Notes: generated by a model from the sequence alone, not told the origin. 64,000 nt of DNA from Castor canadensis (GCF_047511655.1 NC_133405.1:91671046-91735045), one strand, 5' to 3'. Positions 1 to 11,565 are shown, counted from the first letter of the stretch. Program-made: numbers and translations.

Positions 1-333
1 AGCCACAAGGCGTGGATTAGTTGAACAAATTGGCAGTTTGGCACTGTGCGGTTTCCAACTTATAATGTGAGTTAAATTTATCACCTCACTAGGTTTATTA
101 TGTGAATATTATGTGTTCACATTTATTATGTGAACAGTGAGTTGGAATATGGCTATAGATCTAAACTTTTTAATTGTAAATATTCCATTTGCTGATAGTC
201 ATATTTTAGTATTTTTCCTTTCCCTAACTTTAAAGCTTCTTATGCCTGTTTTTATTTCTCATGTTGTTTAACAAATTGAATTTTAGTGCTTGGTTTTGAA
301 AGAGTCCTAACGTTCTTTACTTTATTTATTTAT
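1..333. other. unassigned AT-rich sequence
   Basis: AT-rich single-copy-looking DNA. I see no convincing ORF, RNA gene or repeat that I can name. Confidence 0.5.
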
Positions 334-538
334 TTTAGTGGTACTAGGATTTGACCTCAGGGCCTGTGCTTGCTAGGCAAGTGCTCTACCACTTGAGCCA
401 CACCCCAATCCTTTTTGCTTTAGTTTGTTTTTCAGATACAGTATCACAGATTTGCCCTAACCGCCTCAGGCTGCAATCCTCCTACCTCTGCCTCCAGCAT
501 AGGTGGGATTACATGTGTGAGCCACTGTACTTGGCCCT
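334..538 (-). repeat. composite tRNA/B1 SINE (partial)
   Basis: Read on the minus strand it has a B1-like (7SL-derived) part followed by a tRNA-derived part. On the plus strand the tRNA-derived part is recognisable from the reversed B box near 'gatttgacctcagg' and the reversed A box near 'ctaccacttgagccaca'. The B1 part ends 'gggattacatgtgtgagccac'. Only one B1 arm is present, so the copy is shorter than the full tripartite elements elsewhere in the window. Confidence 0.75.
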
Positions 539-930
539 GAAAACCTCCTAACTTTTAATGGAAGAATTCTCATTATGATAAATAGAAAATAGCTGCAGAA
601 AACAAACAACCATTCTGACTCAGAAATTGATTCTGTCCTTACCCTGGTTATTTTTTAAAAAGGAACCTGAAAGTCATTTGGACTTCAAAGGTAGTTGACA
701 GGGCTTATCAAATTTACCTTTTACCCACAAATGATCTGTAATTCTGATTGGTTGTCCTTCATAATAATTTCTTGCCTCATTAGTTCCATTTAAAGAAATG
801 TTTCTGTTTTCTTGAAAGTGCACACATTTGTGAGTTTTCTCCTTCAGGCAGAAGATGAGCATTGACTCTCATAGCTAACCTTGTAAAGAGTTTTTTAAAA
901 AATTACTCCATTGATGTTATTGAAACCAAG
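539..930. other. unassigned sequence
   Basis: AT-rich DNA between a SINE and a MaLR LTR. The short frames on both strands have no recognisable protein similarity. Confidence 0.4.
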
Positions 931-1290
931 TGTGTTAGTCATCGTTCCATCACTGTGGGAAAATACCTGATAAAATCAACTTACAAAGAGGAAAGGTTTG
1001 TTTTGTCTCACACTTTTTGGAGTTTTCAGTCTATGATCGGTTGACCTGTTGCATTTGGGTCTGTGGCAAGGCAGTACATCACAGTGGGAGCATGGTCAGA
1101 GGAAGCAACTCACCTTGTGGCAACGGGGAAGCAGAGAAAGGAAGCAGCTTGGGTCCCAATATCCCCTTCAAGGGCACGCTGCCAGGGACCTAACTTCTTC
1201 CCTTTAGGCTCTACCATCTCCCAATAGTGTCCTAGGCTGGCAACCAAACCTTAAGCATGTAGGTCTTTGGAGACACTTATCCAAACCACA
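931..1290 (-). mobile_element. solo MaLR (MT/MLT-type) LTR fossil
   Basis: A 360-bp block begins 'tgtgttagtc' and ends 'ccaaaccaca', so the minus strand reads TG...CA as an LTR should. The interior matches the general layout of rodent MaLR LTRs from memory: a 'gggaaaatacctgataaaa' block and a 'cttatccaaaccaca' end. No internal region is attached, so it looks like a solo LTR. MaLR elements are non-autonomous ERVL relatives. The divergence suggests an old insertion. Confidence 0.65.
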
Positions 1291-2339
1291 GTACCAAGTT
1301 TGTGAGCCGATGTTTCATTCAAATTATCGGGGCTATATTCTGGGAGGCTTTAGAAGATTTCAAGTTCCTCCAACCCCAGACCCAACTGAAACTTCCTTTG
1401 TGGCCTAAATAGCGCCTCTTCTCTGTTCTGATGAGGCTATTTCTGCCTTGGCTGAGGATGTCCACTTTGCAAGGAAAAATAATTCTCCTCATGTTTCAAT
1501 GTTTCCTTTTCTCTCCAAACTATCTAACTACAGTGACCCTCACGCAGAATTAGTATGGTTTCAAGATTACATCTGATAGTAGAGTATTATGTCTAAAAAG
1601 AACCAGATATATTTGCTAACTTGTGTCTTCATTGTCTAGGTAATATACTGGAGAAAGAATTCTGACAGGGCTTGAGCAGGGAGGGAAAAATATAATTTTG
1701 CATCAGGAGGGTGTTATCAATATAGATGTGCTGAAAAAATAGTCTAGATTCAATATTGCAGTGCAATCTGTGAACATAATAGACTCCTTAAATCATCATA
1801 GGCTTGGAACATATCCTTCCTGGAACAGACGCTTATTCTGCTCCTGCTTTTCCTCTTGCTCCCCTGACAGAGCATCACCTGTGTGAGCTTACCAATTGTA
1901 ACCATATCTTGTTCAATATTCTGCACAAAAAATTACCTTATAGCTTACATGCAATTTGGTTTTTGGCATTAGCATATATTCTATACCCAGAAACAGCTGG
2001 CTTTACAGAATGGTTAATAATTTACTTAAGTGATAGTTACAGAATCTTATTAGCAAGAAGGGAGGTTCCCCTGCTTGCATAGAATTAGCTATAGACCCAT
2101 AATTATTTTTTGTTTGTTTTATTTTATTTTAACTTTACTTGGGATTTTATTTCAGTTTACATACTTTGCCATTCCTCCTCACCTGAGTCCCTCCTTCTTG
2201 ATTCTTTGGACTATTTTCTTTTCCACCTCACCCCACTCCTGTATGATGTGCCAGGTAGTGCTGCTGCTATGGCTGCTATTGGTCGCTTAGTGTTGATACT
2301 AAGGCAAGGTTCTTAGCTTCACCACTTTATTTTATTTCA
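1291..2339. other. unassigned sequence
   Basis: No recognised gene. A 92-codon frame at 1804-2082 (+) resembles no family I know and looks like a chance ORF. Confidence 0.4.
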
Positions 2340-2418
2340 TCTTTTTTTTTTTTGTGGTTCTGGGGTTTGAACTCAGGGCTTCACACTACCACTTGAGCCA
2401 CTCTGCCAGCTCTTATCT
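2340..2418 (-). repeat. tRNA-derived SINE (ID-like)
   Basis: A T-rich run (reverse of the A-rich tail) is followed by the reversed B box 'ggggtttgaactcaggg' and reversed A box 'accacttgagccac'. It is a lone tRNA-derived unit without the B1 arms. Confidence 0.75.
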
Positions 2419-2872
2419 TAGCTTCACCTCTTTAGATATGCTCAGTATTGTTGGTCAGATGTGCCAGTACAGAGTGCTTAGTTCTCTAGGACTGATGCAT
2501 ACAGAGAACTGACTTAAAGAAACTTTGGGAAGTGACTGTGGTTTCATTGCTTTCCAAGTCAGATGGTCAGGAGATTGGAATTGCAGGTGTCAACGAGATA
2601 CTTCGCAGACAAGTTCTTAGTCGTATGCCAAGGGAGGACTAAAGACCATCAGGAGTAGCGTGGAGTAGGCCATCAAGGAGCCTCCCTGGGTGGCCTGGAA
2701 ATGGGTGGAATTTGTCCACTGAGGCATAGCAGGAGTTTGCCACATCAGCTTGAATGAAGAGCCTTCAGGTGAAGGAGGGAATGAGCATGAACCCCAAGCC
2801 TATGTCCCACAGGGTTTGGCAGGGAAGGCCACCTTAGGTTCCTCATCTTCTTCTTCCTCACTGTAGAACAAA

Positions 2873-3049
2873 ATGGGTCAAGTTCTCTCTTCCCTCCAGT
2901 CCCCAAATGACTTTCCCTTGAAGAAGAATTCAGACATCATCAAGTCTAGAGCACAGCCTGGATCTTCTAAGAAGACAAGAACGGCAAGGCCACTGCGTGT
3001 GCGTCATTGCTCCACTGAAGTCCAGGCCACCAGGAGGAAGCAGGACTGA
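2873..3049 (+). CDS. small ORF starting MGQVLSS (58 aa), function unknown
   Basis: A short open frame starts MGQVLSSLQ and ends TRRKQD. The start fits the N-myristoylation consensus (Gly2, Ser6), and the middle and end are rich in Lys/Arg. A pyrimidine tract ending 'cactgtag' about 6 bases upstream of the ATG looks like a splice acceptor, and an AATAAA lies downstream at 3246-3251. I recognise no family. It could be a terminal exon of a small gene, part of a retrocopy, a retroelement remnant or chance. MGQ starts also occur in retroviral Gag, but the rest does not resemble Gag. Confidence that it is a gene is low. Confidence 0.15.
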   Translation: MGQVLSSLQSPNDFPLKKNSDIIKSRAQPGSSKKTRTARPLRVRHCSTEVQATRRKQD

Positions 3050-3520
3050 AGAATAGGTGTCCACGTGGGAAAAGGCTCTGATGGGAGGCAGCTGTTTGGT
3101 AGCCAAAGCTCAGGAGGCTGCTGTTTCCAAATGATCCTGGAATTAAATGGGAAGTGCCCCAACAAAGCAAGAGAAGAAAAGAGATTGCTGTTGCAGTCTT
3201 GTCAGTTTGCAACCTCTTCATTGGATGCCTAGTTGAAATGGCAGAATAAACTTGCAAGACTTTTTTATTCTGCCCTCTGCATCTATTGGATTGGTGCCAG
3301 GAGCTAGGTTATTAAGAACTTATCTACAAAACGGCATTAGTTTTCCAGATCTCTGCTTCATTTTATTCTTTACAAGCAAATCTAGTTTTTGTTTGCCTCT
3401 CCAGATTTCATCTGAAATTATTGCTATCCTCTTTCCAACAGTGCTTCAATATTTTTTTGGTTCTGATTTTTAAAGGATACCACACAATTGCCCCCATGTA
3501 GATGGTGGATGAAAGACACC
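3050..3520. other. unassigned sequence
   Basis: Follows the small MGQ frame. Apart from an AATAAA at 3246-3251 I see nothing that can be named. Confidence 0.35.
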
Positions 3521-3606
3521 ACTTTTTTTTTTTTTTTTTTTGGTGGTGATGGTGGTACCGGGTTTCAACTCAGGGATTCATGCTTGCTAGGTAGGCATGG
3601 AGTGAC
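3521..3606 (-). repeat. tRNA-derived SINE fragment
   Basis: A run of about 20 T is followed by 'accgggtttcaactcagg' (reversed B box) and 'tgcttgctaggtaggcatg'. The A-box end is degraded. Confidence 0.6.
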
Positions 3607-4814
3607 AATCCTATGCAAGAAACCTGATTTGAATGACAGTTCTGCAGATTTGCATGGGGGGATGTTAGTCCCTGACAGCAAAGGACCTCCTGGGAGAGAA
3701 GAGAATCAGAGAGGGGCTTACACATCTAGATGATATCACTTAGCAACCTGAAAGGGAGTTTGGGGTCAGAGAGCTGTGGAAGGCAGAAGTTTGGGGTGTT
3801 TTATAGCTACAGGATTTATCTTACCTATGGCTAGCAGATGTTGGGCACAGTTTCATGGGGTATGCAAAACAGGTAGGCTCTAAATGCCCACAAAAATGTA
3901 CTTATATGAACTATGTTTAAAACAATTGGATAGGTAGGAATTTGAGTTAGGGACCAGTAGGCTTTTGAGTTAATGGGTCCCAGCTTGCTATGAAGAAATA
4001 AACAACCTACTGAACAACACACAGGGGACATCTCTCACCCACTTATATAACAATTCATTCTTTGTCCTTATGATACTCTATAATCTAAGTTATATGTTAT
4101 GTCATAATATTGGAGTATGGAGCCAGCAATAAATTCTTTTAAAGACCCAGCATCTTACAAGGGCACAAAATGAGATTTTAAAGTCCATTCACAGCCAGTC
4201 TACCCATTTAGTGCGAGGGGGGTGGGTGGGGAAGCCATAAGAACAGGTCACAAAAAGGAGACAGTTTTTATTTATTCAATCTTTTCAGTCATCTGAGTGA
4301 TATTATGACTCCTCTGTTGCATGTTTCTAGCTATCTGTAAATCTTGGTGTTTTCTACCACATACACCAAGATGTGTGATGATGTACACAGACTTCTTTCC
4401 CTTTCCTTCAGCAGCTATTAAGAAACCTATGGCTATGTGACTATTTAATACCATGGCTTCAATGTACAACAAGAGTTAGCCAAGAATTCTAGTTTAGGCT
4501 ACTTGTTTAATTTGTGTGCATAACTTCTTAGACATGACTCCCTGTGTTTTCATTGTGGTACAGTATCCTTACCTATGCTGTTCCCGCAGCCCCCGAAATC
4601 AGTGATCCTCAGGTGGTTAGTGCCAAAGGGAACACTGAGAACTCTTGTCTGTGGCATTGGAAAGTCCTTGGAGGGCCTGTCACTGAGAAAGTTTCTACTG
4701 GAATTCTGAGGTAATCCCAAGTGAAGAAAATATTGTTCAGGGTCAAGTGAGGGGAAGCTTGTAATAGGGGGAATCTTTTGACTCTCTTTCCCTTCCTTTT
4801 TTGTTGCTGTTGTT
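3607..4814. other. unassigned sequence
   Basis: No recognised gene. A 108-codon minus-strand frame (4550-4876) runs out of this region into a SINE, and its protein looks like nothing known to me. Confidence 0.35.
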
Positions 4815-5130
4815 TGTTTGGCAGTACTGAGATTTGAATTCAAGGACTTGTGCTTGCAAGGCAGGCACTCTACCACTTGACCTATGCCTTCAGCCCTTTA
4901 CGCTTTAGGTTATTTTTTAGATATGGTCTTGCTTAATACCTGGGCTGGCCTATACCGCAGTCTTCCTCCTTATGCTTCCTGTGTAGCTGGTATGACAGGC
5001 ATGTGCCACCACACCCAGCTTTTATTGGTTGAGATGAACTTTTTGCCTGGGCTGGCCTCAAACCATGAGCCTCCAGATCTCTGCCTCCTGAGTAGCTGGG
5101 AGTACAGACTTGAGTCACAATGGCTGGCTC
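4815..5130 (-). repeat. full composite SINE: B1 + B1 + tRNA unit
   Basis: On the plus strand the order is reversed tRNA unit (about 4822-4895), a B1 arm ending 'gacaggcatgtgccaccac', then a second B1 arm opening 'ttggttgagatgaac' and ending 'tacagacttgagtcac'. The minus-strand element is therefore B1-B1-tRNA with an A-rich tail. It is one of the complete copies in the window. Confidence 0.8.
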
Positions 5131-5141
5131 TTTCGCTTTAT

Positions 5142-5145
5142 GTAT

Positions 5146-5180
<35 letters not shown>
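5142..5180. repeat. (TTTA)n microsatellite
   Basis: About nine tandem TTTA units lie directly against a minus-strand B1. They probably grew from the A-rich tail of that B1. Confidence 0.9.
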
Positions 5181-5287
5181 GAGACAGGGTCTCACTAGGT
5201 AGCCCAGGCTGACCTTAAAATTACAATCTTCCTGCCTCTGCCTCCTGAGGGCTGGGATTATAGGTGTGCACCACCACACCCAGCTTC
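5181..5287 (-). repeat. B1 SINE
   Basis: Carries the reversed B1 landmarks 'gagacagggtctcacta', 'cctcctgagggctgggatta' and 'gtgcaccaccacacccagc'. It is a 7SL-derived monomer with the (TTTA)n tract as its tail. Confidence 0.85.
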
Positions 5288-5496
5288 TTTTGAATCCCTT
5301 ACAGTCCCACCAGACTCCCTCTGCTGCCTGTATTCTCCGCATTCCTGTGAAAGTAAGTTTGTATGGGAATCACATGTCCCTTCTTCTTCAGATTAATGTA
5401 TATCGCTTGCCTCAGTTTCTTGCTGATTGCCAAGAGTTAAGAGCATCTGTGTGTTTCTGTGGGCATGAGATAACCTTTGGAAGTACTCTTTTTATT

Positions 5497-5581
5497 GGGC
5501 AGGGTGGGACTGGGGATTGAACTTAGAACTTCGTGTTTGCAAAGCAGGCATTCTAATGCTTGAGCCACACCTCCAGTCCTG
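5497..5581 (-). repeat. tRNA-derived SINE (ID-like)
   Basis: Reversed B box 'ggggattgaacttag' and reversed A box 'aatgcttgagccacacc' mark a lone tRNA-derived unit. Confidence 0.7.
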
Positions 5582-5583
5582 CA

Positions 5584-6639
5584 AGTACTCTTGGTCATTG
5601 TTTTAGGTGTTCATTTAGCTGTACACCAAATTAGATCTTGAACTATGCAGCACTCACATTCGGGATCTTCATAACTGAGCCAAGAAGGAACAACATTGGG
5701 TGGCAATTTCCCTCAAGTATTTGTGAAGTCCTTATTAATGGTGGTTTTGGTAGCTCAAGAAAATTTTGTAATGAGTTGAGGCAAGAAGTTGTCAATTTGA
5801 ATGGAAAGACTTCCATGCAGAGAGCAGTTAGTTAGTTCTCCGTGGGCTCAAATAAGTTTTTAATAAGAATTATCTTTGCCAAAGCAATGAAACACAGTGG
5901 TTATTTATGGTGGGCAGACAGCATTGCAATTGTTGTAGAATCCATTCTCATTGAGTGTCATGTAAAACATGTGAGGGTAGGTTAGGGAAGATTTCCCATG
6001 CTAATTATGGCCTGTGGGGGGCTTTTTGGAAAGACTTGGCCCAGATACTTTTATGTAGTATGTACTCACTCCCTTATGCATTTTGATCAGCAGCCAGGGA
6101 AGAGGTCCACGGTAAAGGATCTTTGGCTGTGTGGTAGGTGCAACTTCTATCTACCTCAGTAAACGGAGTTTGCACTAGAGAGGAGAGAGACGATTATAAT
6201 AAATAGGAAAAGAGGCTGGTGGTTGTAAGAGCATACACTGCTGCCAGAGTTTACGTTTGTCATCGTTCTGGGGATTAGTAAAAACTGTAATGTTATCTCT
6301 ATAATCCCAAAGGATTTGTTGATATTGGCTCTGGATTCCATTACTTTTAATTTTAGAGCACCAATCACGAGCATCTTGATTGTAATTTGGGGTGCAGATT
6401 ATCTCTGGGCATTCTTTAAATGACATTCCACAGGTAGTGAGTGGCCAATTGCTCTGTTTCTTTTATGGCGTTTGTTAATAATAGTTGCTCTCATCTGACC
6501 TGAAGTGAATTCACTCATAGAGTGCAGCAGGCACCTATGAATAATAAGGAACATCTCAGAATATGGCTGAGCCAGAGTGGGTGTTGCTGGTAGTAGCAGG
6601 GAAAGGAGGCCTGATCGTCTCACTGAAACACTCTGTTTT
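5584..6639. other. unassigned region with overlapping minus-strand frames
   Basis: Two overlapping minus-strand frames cover 6156-6426 and one covers 6399-6659. The middle one contains a Trp/Cys-bearing stretch (DARDWCSKIKSNG) that could be an old retroelement or processed-pseudogene remnant. I cannot assign a family. Composition is ordinary. Confidence 0.25.
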
Positions 6640-6731
6640 GGGACGGTGAAGTGGCTCAAGTGGTAGAGCTCCTGCCTATCAAGCGTGAGGCCCTGAGTTC
6701 AATCCCCAGTACCAAAACAAAACAAAACAAC
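6640..6731 (+). repeat. tRNA-derived SINE
   Basis: Forward unit 'agtggctcaagtggtagag' (A box), 'gagttcaatccccagtacc' (B box) and an (AAAAC)n tail. It is a well-preserved lone unit. Confidence 0.85.
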
Positions 6732-8595
6732 CCCTCAGTGATGGTGTCTGGTCATGCTAATAGTATTGGCCAAATCCAAATAGCCAACGGCACTGTTCCT
6801 ATTGTCCCCAATATGCCCTGCCCTGTGTTGTGTGTCTCCATGTGCTGTGCATGTGGCATGGTGTTCCCAGACATACCTTGTCAGCAATAGGATATGGATC
6901 ACCAGGGCAGGGTGGCCCACCAATGGCCCACTGGTGAGGAAAGGAGCTTCTCAAGTGAGGAAGGGCCCAACCACAGAGGAGGGCTTAAAGTCACAGGTCA
7001 TCTGTGCTTAGCAGTAGGGGATCTGATTGGCCCTTGAGGATCACCCACATGGTGCCATCCAGGCCAAGGGGAGAGAGTTCCACCTCCTGTATGTCAGGCA
7101 CAGGCCCAGGTTTGTTCCACTGAGCCTCAAGTGGAGTGGGAGTGAGGATGTCACTCTCTTCAAGATGCTTTGCTTACCTTATAATGGATGAGGAGCAGAT
7201 ACATGTTGAGGATGGTCCCAGAGTTGTTGGGACATCTGCTTTTGTATAGTTCCTTGGCTTTGGCATTGAATCACACCTTCTTCGTGTCTGGTTGTTATGA
7301 GCCAGTGTACAGTGCACAAAGATGGGCAGAGTGGGAACCAATGTTGTGACTTGTTTCCCCCCACATCTCAGCCTTATATTTTGCTGCCTTCATTCTGCAA
7401 AAGACTTCACCAAGTAGTTAGCCGTTGGCCACTGATGAGGGAGTGGTAAAAATTAGAACCGTATGAACGTGTTTGTCGAGGACATACTCTATTGCTAGGA
7501 GGTTTGCACATGGTTCAGCCAGTAGGACACTCTGATATGTCCCCCTTGTAGATACTGGAGTGCTTGCATAGGGGTGATAGGTTGTGTGGTCCATTTTCTG
7601 GTGCCCGCTGTCCCCAATGTTTACTGTGTTTGCAAAGAAACACCATTGCTTTTCTGGTTTGGAGAATGCTGACCATCCTCACTCAGGTTCCCATTGTACC
7701 TGGGTGGGGGCATGACTGGAGTTCGTGGCGAGTTGGCTTTATTGGCAAAGTGTCTGACTATTTCTATATGGAGTTGTGATCCTGATCCTGATGATACCAT
7801 TTTTATTTTAATGATACCATATTTTATTTTAACGGGGAGGTCTCTATGATGATTCATTTTTATTGGGAGCTTTGTCCATTATGCAGGCCATGGTCTGTAA
7901 TTGGTATAAGATGGGCTTTAATTTCCATAAGTGGTCAGTATGCTGCCAAGGGCTACCTCTCTAGAGATGAGTACACTTGAACGGAGTCTGGGAGCCATTT
8001 ACAGCAAAAGCTCATAGGTAGATGTTTGACTGTCCATTTGATTCAGAAGCTGTAGGAAGCAAATTTTAAGTGGTAGAAACTTCTAAAAGTCCTAACCTCA
8101 GGGCACTAGTGAGAAAGGCAAAGTACCAGCCCCCTCAGGTTTATCAAGTTCCTGTTGCTCAGGTCCCCAGTGAAAAGAGGGAGATTTACTACAGACTCAA
8201 TAGATGGGGTCAGCAAATATCAGAGCTGAGGAACATGTTGGCACCAGAATCCAAAGTCCTCAGGACATCTTTAGGAAACGTCACTCCACTTGCCTCAGTG
8301 GAGGAGGTTGGAGCTCCAGCACTGTGTTATTTGCTGCAACGGGAATAATTTGCCCTTATGCAATTCACATGTAGCAGCAAAGTATATTTAATTATATTTT
8401 CTTTTGCATGGGGCCACTATAGAGAGCCATATGGACAAGACACAGTATCAGAACCTTGGGGATGATGCCCTGCAGAGCTGTGGTAGTGACATTGCACCCC
8501 AGTGGCCCCAGAAGGTGAGACATATCAAGCTAAAGAGGACTGTTCTTGGGCTGTAAAATCCAATGGAATTTACAATGCTGGGGTTTGCACTTGCT
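6732..8595. other. unassigned region
   Basis: Several 60-92 codon frames lie on both strands (for example 7621-7857 minus and 8070-8348 plus), none recognised. Together with 5.6-6.64 kb it may be one old element split by the SINE at 6640, but I see no LTRs or diagnostic protein motif. Confidence 0.25.
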
Positions 8596-8984
8596 TGATG
8601 TCTGTCATCCCCCCTTTTAATGTATACGTTTATTAGCCTATATTAATTGTATATACATGTGGCGTATAGTGTGCCTTGATTAAACTCACCACAGCTCTTT
8701 CTGATCCCTCCACTCCCTTTTTAAAACAATTTAACAGGTTTCATGATTCTATTTTCATACTGTATATAAATTACTTTGATCATATTCAACCCCCTTCACT
8801 CTCTCCTTTCGCCCTTCCCCCACCTGCTGATTCCCACACCATTTTACACTCCAGTCACTCATTTTATAAGCTCTAGACTTTTCATATGAGAACATGTGAT
8901 ATTTGTCTTTCTCAGTCTGGTTTATTTTGCTGAACATGATGACGTTCAGTTCCGTCCGTTTTCCTGCAAATGACATATTTCCAT

Positions 8985-9352
8985 TTTATTTTTGGGGGGC
9001 AGAGGGGGCAGGGGTCCTGTAGTTTGAACTCAGGGTCTTATGCTTCCTAGGCTGGTGCTCTACCACTTTGGCCATGCCTCAGCCCTTTTTTTTAGCTTTA
9101 GTTATTTTTCAGGTAAGGACTCGCATTTTTGCTCAGGGTAGACCGGGAACCAAGATCCTCCTACCTTTGGCCTCCTTGGTAGCTAGGATGAAGGGTGTGC
9201 AGCACCTGCCCATGGCCAGCTTATTGATTGAAATGGGGTCTCGCTAACTTTTGGGGGGCTGACCTCCAACCACGACCCTCCAAATCTCTTCATCCCCAGT
9301 ATCTGGAATTACAGATGGTGCAAGCGTGCACCACCACACTTGGCCACAATTT
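8985..9352 (-). repeat. full composite SINE (B1-B1-tRNA) inside old L1
   Basis: Reversed tRNA unit ('gtagtttgaactcaggg', 'ctctaccactttggcc') is followed by two B1 arms, the second ending 'caagcgtgcaccaccacac'. L1 sequence flanks both sides, so it inserted after the old L1. Confidence 0.8.
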
Positions 9353-10029
9353 CATTCTTCTTTATGTCTGAATAATAATAGGATACATTGTGTACACATA
9401 CCACCACATTTTACTTATCCACTCCTCTGCTGATAGATGCCTCAGATGATTCCATAGCATGGTTACTGTGAATAGTGCTGCACAATATGTGTGTGCCGGT
9501 ATCTCTATTGAATGCTGACTTACATTCCTTCGGATATATGCCCAGGAGTGATACAGCATGATCATATGGGAGTTCTGTTTTCAGCTTTTGGAGGAAGCTC
9601 CATATTGCTTCCCATAGTAGCTGCTCTAATTTACACTCCCATCAACAGTGTATAAGGATACCATTTCCCACCTCCATCCCCACCCTTGCATCTTCATCTG
9701 TACTTGCTGCTGCTTCTTTCCTTGATGACAGCCATTCTGACTGGGGTGAGATGAAATCTCAGTACAGTTTTGATTTGAATTTCCTTCGTGGCTAAGATAT
9801 TGAGCATTTCTTCATTAGACATTTGTACTTCATCTTTTGAGATGAAGTACATTTCCCATTTATTCATTGGAGCATTCTTTGGAGTTTAATTTTTGGAGTC
9901 ATTTACATATTCTGAATATTAACCCTATATCCATTGAATAGCTGGCAAAGACTTTCTCCCATTCTGTAGGTTGTCTCTTGACTCTGGCCATTGTTATCTT
10001 TGCTGAGTGGAAGCTTTTTAATTAGATAC

Positions 10030-10042
10030 AATCCCACTTTTC
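10030..10042. repeat. left target-site duplication of twin-primed L1
   Basis: aatcccacttttc, identical to 11402-11414. It marks the left edge of the inserted L1. Confidence 0.85.
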
Positions 10043-11401
10043 GGGTATATCCCCAAGAGTGGTATTGATGGATCAAATGGTAGATCAATGTTTAGCTTTT
10101 TAAGGAGCCTCCAAATTTTTTTCCAGAGTGGTAGTACTGGTTTACATTCCCACCAGCAGTGTAAGAGGGTTCCTTTTTGCCCACATCCTCGCCAACACCT
10201 GTTGTTGGTGGTGTTGCTAATGATGGCTATTCTAACAGGGGTGAGGTGGAATCTTAGTGTGGTTTTAATTTGCATTTCCTTAATGGCTAGAGATGGTGAG
10301 CATTTTTTCATGTGTTTTTTGGCCATTTGAATTTCTTCTTTTGAGAAAGTTCTGTTTAGCTCACTTGCCCATTTCTTTATTGGTTCATTAGTTTTGGGAG
10401 AATTTAGCTTTTTAAGTTCCCTATATATTCTGGTTATCAGTCCTTTGTCTGATGTGTAGCTGGCAAATATTTTCTCCCACTCTGTGGGTGTTCCCTTCAT
10501 TTTAGAGACCATTTCTTTTCATGAGCAGAAGATTTTTAGTTTTATGAAGTCCCATTTATCTATGCTATCTCTTAGTTGCTGTGCTGCTGGGGTTCCATTG
10601 AGAAAGTTCTTACCTGTACCTGCTAACTCCAGAGTATTTCTTACTCTTTCCTGTATCAACTTTAGAGTTTGTGGTCTGATATTAAGATCCTTGATCCATT
10701 TTGAGTTAATATTGGTATAGGGTGACGAATGGATCAAGAAAATGTGGTATCTATACACAATGGAATTTTATGCGGCCATGAAGAAGAACAAAATGTTATC
10801 ATTCGCCGATAAATGGATGGAATTGGAGAACATCATTCTGAGTGAGGTTAGCCTGGCCCAAAAGACCAACAATCTTATGTTCTCCCTCATATGTGGACAT
10901 TAGATCAAGGGCAAACACAACAAGGGGATTGAACTTTGATCTAAGATAAAAGCGAGAGCACACAGGGAGATATGAGGATAGGTAAGACACCTGAAAAATT
11001 AGCTAGCATTTGTTGCCCTCAATGCAGAGAAACTAAAGCAGATACCTTAGAAGCAACTGAGGCCAATAGGAGAAGGGGACCAGGAACTAGAGAAAAGGTT
11101 AGATCAAGAAGAATTAACCTAGAAGGTAAGACACATGCACAGGAAATTAATGTGAGTCAACTCCCTGTATAGCTATCCTTATCTCAACTGGCAAAACCCC
11201 TTGTTCCTTCCTATTATTGCTTACACTCTCTCTTCAACAAAATTAGAGATAAGGGCAAAATAGTTTCTGCCGGGTATCGAGGGGGTGGGGGGGGGAGAGG
11301 GAGGGGGTGGGGTGGGTGGTAAGGGAGGGGGTGGGGGCAGGGAGGAGAAATGACCCAAGCATTGTATGCACATATGAGTAATAAAAGAATAAATTTTTTA
11401 A
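10043..11401 (+). mobile_element. young L1, 5'-truncated and 5'-inverted (twin priming)
   Basis: The 3' part (about 10723-11401, +) encodes the ORF2 terminus (WYLYTMEFYAAMKKN-like, ending SLICGH), then the 3' UTR with a G-rich tract at about 11278-11345, AATAAA-type signals and an A-rich end. The 5' part (10043-about 10722) is ORF2 sequence in the opposite orientation ([12 protein letters not shown] through [16 protein letters not shown]). The insertion is flanked by a perfect 13-bp repeat, aatcccacttttc, at 10030-10042 and 11402-11414. This is the textbook product of twin-primed L1 integration, here into an older L1. Confidence 0.9.
11278..11345 (+). repeat. G-rich tract in L1 3' UTR
   Basis: Repeated runs of four or more G on the plus strand could form G-quadruplexes. 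The same tract appears as C-rich sequence in the minus-strand copies (about 12540-12615, 23560-23612, 50628-50692, 62305-62362), so it is a subfamily feature. Confidence 0.7.
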
Positions 11402-11414
11402 AATCCCACTTTTC
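11402..11414. repeat. right target-site duplication of twin-primed L1
   Basis: aatcccacttttc follows the A-rich end of the L1. Old-L1 sequence resumes right after it. Confidence 0.85.
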
Positions 11415-11565
11415 AATTCCTGTTCTTATTTCCTGAGCAGGTGGGGGTCCTATCTATAAAGGGTTATCTATACCTATATCTTCAAGGGATTTCCATGTTT
11501 TCCCCTAACAGTTTTAAAGTTTTAAGCCTTACATTGAGATCTTTGATACATTTTGAAGTAACTTT

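Noticed and set aside
4550-4876. 108-codon minus-strand frame
   Set aside because: Its start lies in a SINE and the rest matches nothing. It is a chance fusion.
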